From Spirogloea muscicola (Eukaryota > Streptophyta > Zygnematophyceae > Spirogloeales > Spirogloeaceae), in contig WELB01000232.1 of NCBI GenBank assembly GCA_009602725.1, forward strand, positions 128,683 through 167,556: DNA of 38,874 nt. Reading direction: 5' to 3'. Of this stretch, positions 30,228 to 38,874 are shown one piece after another; within the stretch, counting starts at the first letter, position 1; every line of letters starts with the position of its first letter. Position numbers and translations under genes: made by a program. Below the pieces are notes generated by a model. That model worked only from the letters and a program-made list of their open reading frames with translations. It searched no databases and was not told the DNA's origin.

Positions 30228-30971
30228 ATGAGCAGAGCCCAGACCAAGGGGTTGCATCACCGGCACCACCCCTGCCGACCACCCGGCGATGGTGCCGCAG
30301 GCCGCAAAATCTTCGAGGAAAAGGTGATCTGGACTTTACGTCGGCTTGCTCAGCGTGGCCTGCAACCTTAAGCGATTGGGGCAGAGGCTGTCCGACTTCA
30401 TGCATGCATGCCCAATACCTGTACTAGCATGCAACACCATGAGTAAGCACTATGTCGTGGTGTAGTGCGCGAGCTGCCACACAGTTGAGAAGGGCGCACC
30501 GCACACAGACAAGGGGCCCAATCTTGGCGGACTTTTTGGACGTCCAGCGGGTTCTGCGCGCGGCTATCCGTATAGCCCGGCGAACCTCGTCAAGGCTGTG
30601 GTATGGAATGAGGAGACGTTGTACCAGTACCTCGAGGACCCCAAGAAATTCATTCCCGGTGAGCAAGGGCGCAAGGCAAAGCATTGCTCGACAATGACAA
30701 CTTGCAAGCGTGCAACTAGACAGCAATCAGCAATCAGCTCTTGCGGCTGATGGATATCAACATCATCAGATTGCACAAACGCCAGTGACTTAAGAAGCTC
30801 GTCAGAGACTGACGTGTAACATGGTAAAGCTGAGACGGCTTTCTATTCGAAACATATCTGTTTGTGGCAGGCACAAAAAAGGACATGGAGGGTCTGAAGG
30901 ATCCTCGGGATCGGTGCGATGTCATTGCCTACCTTGAAAATGCTACGCAGATGGAGCATTTAATAGCATAG
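30228..30971 (+). CDS. Divergent cytochrome c paralogue lacking the axial Met80
   Basis: Class I cytochrome c fold, homologous to the mitochondrial intermembrane-space electron carrier between complexes III and IV. Exons 30228-30323, 30466-30658, 30871-30971 (129 aa, phases 0 and 1 agree). Visible: [13 protein letters not shown], the heme-binding CASCH (Cys33, Cys36, His37), [23 protein letters not shown] (Trp59 and Tyr67 of the horse numbering), [10 protein letters not shown]. After this, normal cytochromes have MVFxGLKDP. Here the sequence is [19 protein letters not shown], the same length, so Met80 is replaced by Lys and a Met sits two residues later. One residue is inserted before GPNL. 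The start ATG is the only in-frame one in the exon, and a TATATA lies about 38 bases upstream. Intron positions match those of the neighbour at 32184, so the two arose by tandem duplication. Could be a decaying copy, but the frame is intact. Confidence 0.85.
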
Positions 30972-31631
30972 AAACCACGGAGACAACTAATGCTCGTCGT
31001 GTGTAGCTGCAGAGAGGAACTACATCCAAGCTCTGCCCTATATTACATGCTTGGAACTACGAAGCCTGTAGAAGAAGTTGAGACTCTTCTGAGGAATTGC
31101 TGCATAGCAATCACACTCTTGATCGCTCATGTGCCGTCTGACCATGGGTCTGATGAATGCCAACCAGGTTGCAACACAAATGCCCGACTCTTTGGCAGTA
31201 GAACTGCTAAGGCTGTGCACCGGCTCTCCTCTGATCTATCACGACCATTACTTATGCAACATTCTGGGCTGGCCATACTCAGCAGCCGCACCTTGAGGAT
31301 TAGCCAAGCCTCTGCGCGCCCCCCTATGCACCCTTTCTTTGGTATACCCTCTCTGTTTCTGAGTGCCACCTCGTACAGCAAGAGCCACTCGCGAGCCGCC
31401 ATCTGCACGTACCGAAGCTGGGATAAATAACCGAGGATGCTGCCAACCTGGAGTAATGTCCGTCCCACTGTGTAGCTTCATGTAAGGAGAGGTGGCTAAT
31501 GTAAGAGTGGCATGCGAGCATTATCTAACAGCGAGAGGTACAGATGGAGCCAACAGCGATGCTACAGGGGGAGAAGAGGGCTGGGGAAAGAAACGAGGGG
31601 GCCCACGGCGTTGGGGCTGGGGTGGGGACGN
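30972..31631. other. Intergenic spacer between the cytochrome c genes
   Basis: No gene or known repeat recognised. Ends at an ambiguous base (31631) before the GA tract. Confidence 0.45.
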
Positions 31632-32092
<461 letters not shown>

Positions 32093-32183
32093 GGGGGGGA
32101 AGGCTTGAGCTTATGCTGCCGACTTTATATCAGGGCCCGAAGGCAGTGGGCCATGCAAGACATGGGTTCACTTGGAGGACGCC

Positions 32184-33255
32184 ATGACTTCGACGCCACC
32201 GCTGCAGTCCGCGGACGCCGCAGATCCCCAGAAAACCTGCACCGACTGCGTGGGCCTTGACGGCAAGCGCAAGCCTGGGTGGTCGTGCGCGCCACCCTGC
32301 CGCCCTGAGCACGGCGAGAAGATCTTCAAGATGAAGGTTCTTGCAAACCAGAATCATATGATCATTTTAATCTACGTCCATGTTGGAGGAGGTCTCAGTC
32401 CTGCTCAAGTTCCTGCAATCAGCTGGCATCACTCGCCTCAGTGAAGCGGGTAGGTGGCCTGCGAGTGGCACTAGTCACACGCTTGCGCGAGCTGGGACTG
32501 GTGCCACCGCATAGTACGCACCTTTGCAGGCCCCTCGCTGCTGACAAGGACAGGGTTAGTGCAGGTTCTGAAATGATAGCTGCAGGCACTGGACAGCAGC
32601 TTACGTGAGACGCTGACGCTTGTATAGACACGTACTTGGCTGAATGGGTTCCTTGCTTGTGCCATCATCTGGCAAGCAGTGTTCGCAGTGCCACACAGCG
32701 GAGCGCGGGGGTAAGCACAAGCTGGGCCCAAATCTTGGCGGCCTTTTCGGGCGCGTATCGGGCACGGCGCCGGGATACGACTACAGTCGGTCGAACCGCG
32801 CCAAGGCGATCGTGTGGAATGAGGCGACGCTGTACGAGTATCTGGAGGCACCCAAGAAGTACATCCCAGGTATGCTTGCACATGCCCACCTTCTCAGAAC
32901 CCTATCATGTAGACCTTTGTGGACCAAGTCAATATGTAACAATCTGCAGTGCTCTTGCACTAGCTAGTGTCGCAACAATTTACTGAACCAATTTTGCATT
33001 CGCAAGCCCCGACTGAGGCCCACGCAAGGCTTCCCTCCGCACCATGCAAGATGTCTAAATGCCTGTGATCTGCAGGCCCTGCAATCCGTGGCTGCTGTGT
33101 TGTCACTGTGGATGCTGCATGTAGGCACGAAAATGGTGTTTGTGGGGCTCAAGGACCCCCAGCATCGCGCAGACCTTATTTGCTACTTGCGAGAGGAGAC
33201 AGAGACGTGCGCTGTACACCAGTGGCGGCACAGCCATCATGAGCTGCACGACTAG
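32184..33255 (+). CDS. Cytochrome c (mitochondrial type) with N-terminal extension
   Basis: Soluble electron carrier of the mitochondrial intermembrane space. Exons 32184-32336, 32680-32869, 33125-33255 (157 aa, phases 0 and 1 agree). The core has HGEKIFKMK, heme-binding CSQCH (Cys52, Cys55, His56), [33 protein letters not shown], Met118 in [11 protein letters not shown] (the Met80 equivalent) and [12 protein letters not shown]. All conserved heme contacts are present. Plant cytochrome c is about 112 aa. Here about 41 residues precede the core, with four cysteines (CTDC, SCAPPC), and about 15 His-rich residues follow it ([10 protein letters not shown]). No splice acceptor near the core would remove the N-terminal extension, but the real start may differ. 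Likely the functional cytochrome c of the pair. Confidence 0.88.
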
Positions 33256-34071
33256 CTGTACATGTTCAATTGCAGAAGCCTGCTGGCTTCTGTACTGCCT
33301 CTACCAATGTACCTCGCAGCTCCATAATGCTGGCCCAATCATGCATGAACGACACAGACCATGATGAGCACAGTCTGCGAAGTAGTGCTTGCAACTTTCC
33401 CTAGGTCTCAATGAGGAGCAGCTGTCTCTGCATGCATGACGGAGAGCACTGTCCAGATCCGCTGGCTTACCCTGCAGAAAATGCACTCCCCCACCATGAC
33501 ATGTGTTCACTTGCTGCCAGTCCAACCATTGCTGATGCTGATGCTAAGGGAAGCCATGGAAGTGCAAGCATGCATCAATCACCGTCCTGACTGTGCCGTT
33601 TGTAAGATGCAAGTAGCCACTGTCCATTGTCATATGATCACTACTGGACGCTTGCCATCAGTGCAGTACTACTGTACTATTCTACTTATGTACGCCTGAG
33701 CAGACAGCCACTGCAGCAATGAGGCAGCAGCTAGACCTCCCTAAGAACTGCGAGCTGTCAGGTCATGCCTATCTTTCCACCTCATGTGACTGCAACTGGT
33801 GTTGTAGATGATTACCACGTCTCAATATACATAATTTATCACGATATGCCAATGTCTACATTTGAGAGAAATTTACAGCCCTGTTTTGTGGGCCTCTACA
33901 ATACCCAAGCTAGGACAAGCTAGACAAGCTAAAAGCTTGTCTCATAAGTGAGACAATGAAGCCCCTAGCCCCAAGCCATGTTTGCCTTCTCCACTATATC
34001 AGTTGGCGACTTGAATTTGAGGGGCAACACAGCAGCTTGACCTAATTTCAGAAGCTATTGTGCTTTAGCCA
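33256..34071. other. Intergenic region, no gene seen
   Basis: Contains a small perfect inverted repeat, gacaagct-aaa-agcttgtc, near 33926. Otherwise nothing recognised. It must hold the 3' UTRs of the convergent cytochrome c and DeSI-like genes. Confidence 0.5.
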
Positions 34072-35869
34072 CTAGGATTGAACTCCCATGCGGCTGCCAC
34101 CACCGATACCATACCTTGCCATAACTCTTTTGGTCGCCAGAGCCGCTGCCTCGCTGGGGCCCAATCCACCACCTTGCATGAGCAGCGAAAACTCCCTCAT
34201 GATCTCATCCTGGACCACCTTCTTAGCACCAAGTGGAGCGGCAGCCACAGGTGCAGTGCCCCGTGCCTCCTGCGCAACAACGGCCTCCTCATCTTCGGGG
34301 CGGGGTCTCTTACTGCTGCCCACATTGATGGAAGCTTCAGGTGTCGCAGTCTTGTGAGAGGAGGGATCCTCTGGAGAAGATGACGTCAATGTTGAGGCAG
34401 AGCCTCCATTTGCGCTGGGTCCTGAGTCCGCTGATGTCCTTGACATCACAGATGGTGATGGTCCAGTTGCAGTTGCGCTTGAGCGCGAAGCTGCAGGGGC
34501 AGGCGCTGCTGCAGAAGCAGAGGCCCCAGGAGTGGCCGCAGTCGAAGCTGGTGGAATCTGAATGCTGGCAAAATTGATGTTGGATGGACGTGGGAGCTGT
34601 GCAAGCTCTGGCGCAGCATTGTTGCGCAGCGATTTCTCAAATTGCTCAAGCATTGGAACTGCAGGACAGCAACACAGCAGCCATTAGAGTTGCCAGAATG
34701 AAAACGTGGCCACATGTATGTATAGACAGCCTTTGGCAGGCACCGACCCTCACAGTCCAGTCAGTGAGTCCACTAAGACTTTCGCTGGGCACTTTCCACA
34801 GGACTGTACCTATGAGAGCCCCCGCCGGTGTGTTGAGGACGTCAGTTGGCAGCTGCAGAATGTGCTGCGGGATGCCATCCCCCAGGAGGAACTGTACCAC
34901 CTCGTCACTGAAGTTGTTGCTGCACACACGCCCTCAAGGGTGCACGAAGGCTTCTCAATTGCAAGTCCCTCATAAGCCATACTTTGGTCAGAAGCTACTC
35001 GCCACCATGACATGAAAGCCAGCAGGTGATATCAACAAATGCGAGAATCAAAGGGCGCACCAGTTGTGGCGAAGGAGGCTGTATGTCTGCACAGTGTAGC
35101 GAGGGCTAATCTCACTCAGGAACTCCTCAAAGAGCTCTTGGGGCACGTCCGTGCGGCCCAACTCCAGGACCTTCACAGGGCGGCCGTATTGCGTGCTGCT
35201 TGGCCTGCCGCTGCAGATGCCACCGCCAAACCAGTATTCCTTGCCATAGACGACCACGCCTGTGTGCCTGTCAGGCGCTCACTGAGGCTCTCAGCAGGCG
35301 CGCCACAAACTTGAGCAAAACGGTGCAACGAAGTACCCATCTGCTGCACTACTTATGACCAGAGAGCTTTGACTTTGCAGTGCCATTAACGCACCCAACT
35401 GCAACTCAAGTTGGTCATGTTGCAATCTGAACACGACTATCCAGTCAGACATGTTGGTTCATCGCATGAGATGGTGCAAAAGTCTGATAGTACTATGACT
35501 AGAGCAGGTGCACATCCTTGCAACAACCGACTGCAAACTCATATTAAGAATGTTGCAATCTGAACACGACTATCCAGTCACACATTTAAGGTGCATCGGA
35601 AAATACGGTGCAGGTACTCTGATAGTACTATGACCAGAGCAGGTGCACGTCCTTGCAACAACACACAGCACCGAGCTCCAGAAGATGGCTGTGACAGACA
35701 GTGGCCCTAATTGTGCTGCCAGGCAATCAGGGAATGGTGGGGGAGAATGGCGCTCGGGTTGACTGAGAGCCTCACCAAATTGCCTCAATTTCCTTGCCGA
35801 GGAACGACTTGGACATCTGCTTGGCGAGGCCCTGGGAGAGGTCGTAGATGTGCAGCCGTATGCGCTCGC
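34072..35869 (-). CDS. DeSI/PPPDE thiol isopeptidase (deSUMOylase-like), first exon unresolved
   Basis: PPPDE-family papain-like peptidase; animal DeSI-1 removes SUMO, and plant members are predicted deSUMOylating or deubiquitinating enzymes. Exons on the - strand: 35869-35776, 35267-35061, 34919-34810, 34658-34072 (phases agree; about 332 aa plus a short first exon). Visible: RLHIYDLSQGLAKQMS, LGKEIEAIWHTGVVVYGKEY with the catalytic His, YWFGGGI, then LLRHNCNNFSDEVVQFLLG with the catalytic Cys, and LPTDVLNTPAGALI. The Cys codon is split by an intron. The tail has FEKSLRN, about 110 Ser/Ala/Pro-rich residues, then DEIMREFSLLM and SEAAALATKRVMARYG, a C-terminal motif I recall from plant homologues. 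The exon carrying the start must end in phase 1; two short candidates (ATGs near 35965 and 36106) fit and I cannot choose. Confidence 0.86.
35418..35662 (-). repeat. Tandem duplication (period about 132) in the DeSI-like intron
   Basis: tgttgcaatctgaacacgac, tatccagtca, ctgatagtactatgac, agagcaggtgcac and tccttgcaacaac occur twice in order, starting near 35418 and 35551. Confidence 0.85.
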
Positions 35870-36298
35870 CTGACTGTGGCAGCCAATGGGGTCGTCAGCG
35901 CCGGTGGAGGAGGGCAGGCAGCGTGCCGTGCTCGACGCCGCCTCTCAAGACACTCGCTGCCATGCTCTCGAAGGACGGGCCCTGGTGCGAGCGAGGCTTC
36001 TGACGGCGGCACCAACAAGTGCAGTCCAGCCAGGGGTCGGGTGTGCTGCGGAGCTGCCGGGCAGACCTGGCTCGCGCCGTCGGCGGCGGCGGCGGCACCG
36101 CCCATGTCGAGAGCCACGAGAGCCCCCCGCCGGAGGCGACGAGGCCGCGGAGGCCCGCCGCGGCTGCGCCGCGCAGGACCAGCCTCCGGAGCTCGGTACC
36201 GCTGGGCCTGTCGGCCCCGAGCGCGAGCACGGACCACCAGCAGCGCCTGCTTGCGCTGCGGCCGCGTGAGCAGCGCGGCGATGGCGGGCGGAGGTGCC

Positions 36299-36332
<34 letters not shown>

Positions 36333-36904
36333 GACCTTCGAGCGTAACGGGAGATGTTATGAGTGTGAAGCGGCTCGTAATAGGAGGGGGCACTTGCCAC
36401 GTGCCTTACTTCGATTCGACAGGCCGCCTGCAGGCGGGGCCGGAGTCGGGCGGGCCCGGAACCGCGGAGCCTGAATCGGATCGGTGGGCCAATGCTACCT
36501 GCCTCGGCACGACGGGGGCCCACAGTGGTCCGGGACTGTCGACTGGCCACTTATTAGGACCTGCGGCCGGCCAGATGGCCCCGGCCGCGGCTTCGTCCGC
36601 CCGCGGGCGCATTCGCTGCCGGAAGCTTCTGGAGGAGCGCAGCGGCGACGGCACCGTTAGGTTAGAGCAGCCGAGCTCGATTTCATGTCATAAATTTACC
36701 CACGCTCGAGCCGCAGGGTGGCTGCCACGCGCCAACCTGCGCGGCCAACCCGGCGGCACTTGCGGCGGCGTCGGCGGCCGTTGCGGCGGCATCGACGGCA
36801 ACGGCGGCGGCGGCGGCGGCGACAGAGTGTTGCTTAAAGTAACGGCATTTGGCGTTCGTACTTTGGGAGATAGCGAGATACGCAGAGTCGGCGAGCGGCG
36901 CCCA
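35870..36904. promoter_or_regulatory. GC-rich divergent intergenic region
   Basis: Lies between the DeSI-like gene (-) and the DUF218 gene (+) and must contain the first DeSI exon and both promoters. It contains GGC/GCG triplet runs (36295-36333 and 36760-36822). The long open frames on both strands are low-complexity and show no domain. Confidence 0.45.
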
Positions 36905-38321
36905 ATGCGGCCAGGCGTCGTTGTGCTGGGCTGCGCCGTGCGGCCCGACGGCGCCTGCGGCCCGGCGCTGGAGGCCCGCGTGCGCGCCGGCGCGGCGCAG
37001 CTCGCCGCTTGCCGCGCCGCCGCGCTCTTCCTCACCGGCCACAACAGCGGCGGTCCCGGTACGTGCTCCCAGCACGGAGTGATCACCTGCGGGTAGCCTC
37101 CGTGGTGGCTCGCGATCGAGCGGCTGGCTGTGCCTCGTTAGCTCCCGCACTTGAGCGACGGTGAGGTGCCCCGCTCATCAGAGCAGCCGAGCTTTCGCTG
37201 AGCCGGCATGCTCCGGGGCATTTGCTCTGGCTGCGACCAATGCCTCTGCACAGTCACGGAGGCCAGGGCTGCCGCGAAGCTGGCGCGCGAGCTCGGCGTG
37301 GCCGAGGAGCGCATCGTGCTGGAGGAGCGGGCCTCCAACACCTTGGAGGTGCGTGGCAAGACCCGCCCGGCAGTGGCTGGAGGTGCTCTCAGGGGAGCCG
37401 CAAGTGCTGATTGGGCCAGCTCTTCCTCCGAGCATACCTGCATTGCCATGGCTCTGCTTATCTGCGCTCACCGTGGTTTTGCGTAAGGCACAAGGACATG
37501 CTGTGCGGTCAGAGCTGCCTTAGGCATGCCTGCTTTGACTCCGAGTCAGACAGCCAATGGCAAACCATATGTTGTGAACGAGATGTCCTCGAAGAAAGCA
37601 CGACTGCTGCAAATATATTCGAGAAGGCCCATGACTCTTAGCAATACAAGCTTGCTTGGCACATCTGATCTCCATTTGCCTTTGACAATGACACAGAATG
37701 CATTATTTGTCAAGCCGCTCGTCTTGGAGCGGGGGATCACGGAGCTTATCGTGGTGACATCCGACTTTCACATGAAGAGATCCTCCTTCATCTTCGACGA
37801 GGTCTTCTCTCAAACAAGGGTCAAGGTTGGCTACTCGTGCCATTATTGGTTGCTTATACGTCACATGTCCCGCTTGACTCGTCACTCAAGCATTCATGAG
37901 TTTGGTGGGCATCGTTCGTTTTGCCTCTCAGAAGAGCCCAGTTGACTCTATCGTGCTTTTATTGATGAATCTGCATTTTCATACGTTCTGCCCCGCAGCT
38001 GACTTATGTTGAAGCTCCTTCTAATTATGGACCTCCGGAGAGGTTGGCTCGCGCCATGAAAGAGGTGAGATTGAGGGTCGCAGCCATTTACATACTTGTA
38101 TGATAGTTTATCGCACATACTCTGTAGTCTACTGATGTCTACACTCAGGTCCTTTCTTTCATCGACCAATGCATGGCCAGCTAGCTCAGAGGTCCTACTT
38201 GCTGCATGCTGGAAACACAACATTGACCAAAAGGTTCTTCCACTCTTATGTGCAGGAAGCTGGACTTCTGCAAGCCCAAGTGTCATTAGGTTGGCCCATC
38301 CTGGGTTCTGCCTCCGCGTAA
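36905..38321 (+). CDS. DUF218/YdcF-like domain protein
   Basis: DUF218 proteins (bacterial YdcF, SanA, ElyC; also in fungi and plants) share a Rossmann-like fold. Their biochemical role is mostly unknown, and E. coli YdcF was reported to bind S-adenosylmethionine. Exons 36905-37058, 37254-37348, 37697-37825, 37999-38064, 38256-38321 (169 aa). Every junction is GT-AG and in phase. Visible: MRPGVVVLGCAVRPDG (first strand and the family's VVLG start), ALEARVRAG, LFLTGHNSGGP (S/TGG loop), TEARAAAKLARELGVAEERI, VLEERASNTLEN (the conserved E..S.NT.EN motif, split by intron 2), GITELIVVTSDFHMKRS (VTS.FH.. motif), YVEAPSNYGPPERLARAMKE. There is no signal peptide or membrane segment, so it is probably soluble. 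It is divergent from the DeSI-like gene and shares its upstream region. Confidence 0.88.
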
Positions 38322-38759
38322 CTTTCGCATAAGGTGCATGTATGCCTGTGCCTCGAGCGTAATTCAACGTTCATCACAGTGGTCCCGCAAGGTGCCCATC
38401 TATATGAACAGAGATGCGGCAATGTACATTACAGCACCGAACCTCGTGCGACGAAGTTCTTGCCAACCGTGAGCTTCCAGCAGCGCGCCGCACTGGCCGA
38501 CAGTTTAGAGTGGCTGGGGTGGCATTGCTAATTGGCATATTGTCAAGGTCGGCACAAAAGCAAGAGCCATGAACGCTGCGAAAAAAAATTGCCGTCTCTT
38601 TCATTGTCAACCCGTTAAATTCACCTAGAGCGAGCCAACCGTGCTCCACAGGATGGTTAGAGTGGCCGTGAAGAGTGACCGTGTCAGGTCCCTGGCCAGT
38701 TTGGAGAGCCACTGTTCTGGCCAGAGAGGAGCAGCCTGCGCGCACGCAAGAGAAGGGAG
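38322..38759. other. Downstream region, no gene seen
   Basis: Probably the 3' UTR of the DUF218 gene and spacer. No gene recognised on either strand. Confidence 0.4.
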
Positions 38760-38874
38760 CGAGTTATAGAGGGGGGTGGGGGGCGGGAGAAGAGTGAGAG
38801 GGAGCTGGAGAGAGGGACGGAGGGAGGGAGGGAGAGAGAGAGAGGGAGGGAGGGAGAGAGAGAGAGAGAGAGAG
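38760..38874 (+). repeat. GA/GGGA purine-rich tract at window end
   Basis: Mixed gggagg and gagaga units continuing to the window edge, like the tract at 25640-25805. Confidence 0.9.

Noticed and set aside
33922-33952. Small inverted repeat gacaagct-aaa-agcttgtc
   Set aside because: Only 8 bp per arm in a stretch of agct-rich repeats and no gene context, so chance is plausible.
35711-36904. The upstream part of a 461-codon + strand open frame ending in the DUF218 exon
   Set aside because: The family's N-terminus starts at the ATG at 36905. The roughly 400 codons before it are GC-rich low complexity and overlap the DeSI-like gene on the other strand.
37526-37696. Coding exon between DUF218 exons 2 and 3
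   Set aside because: The conserved NT-x-EN motif is restored only by joining 37348 directly to 37697, so this is intron.

Overview
The window is eukaryotic nuclear DNA from the green lineage, most likely a green alga (streptophyte or chlorophyte; I cannot place it further). Three things point there: plant-type genes (a bHLH factor with an ACT-like tail, a CbbY-type plastid phosphatase, an SCPL51-type carboxypeptidase), interstitial TTTAGGG-type telomere repeats, and genes cut into many short GT-AG exons. Gene models were built by hand by chaining exons whose splice phases agree; none has transcript support here.

Layout. 1-6.3 kb is repeat-rich: a decayed Ty3/gypsy pol relic (740-3025), short pieces of a non-LTR retrotransposon, and GC-rich DNA with a CACGTG cluster. 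6.3-8.5 kb holds a bHLH transcription factor gene (+). 8.5-13.4 kb is gene-free and carries a second CACGTG cluster, hairpin modules and tandem duplications. 13.5-17.9 kb holds two convergent genes 53 bp apart: a CbbY-like HAD phosphatase (+) and a TsaE-like tRNA-modification ATPase (-). 18.1-23.1 kb is a nest of 5'-truncated copies of a non-LTR retrotransposon with a C-terminal restriction-like endonuclease, in both orientations. 23157-23976 is an assembly gap. 24.2-27.9 kb is a complete 13-exon serine carboxypeptidase gene (+). 30.2-33.3 kb holds two tandem cytochrome c genes (+) separated by a 460-bp GA tract. 34.1-35.9 kb is a DeSI/PPPDE desumoylase-like gene (-), divergent from a five-exon DUF218/YdcF-like gene (+, 36.9-38.3 kb).

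The genes look like unrelated housekeeping and regulatory genes, not a cluster or operon. The most unusual signals are: (1) a stem-loop module found at about a dozen places in both orientations, which is the 3' UTR of the local retrotransposon family and sometimes forms back-to-back foldbacks; (2) a cytochrome c paralogue with lysine where the axial heme ligand Met80 should be; (3) CACGTG clusters on both sides of a bHLH gene whose basic region has the H-E-R signature of CACGTG binders; (4) a perfect 15-bp hairpin directly before a 3' splice site in the carboxypeptidase gene.
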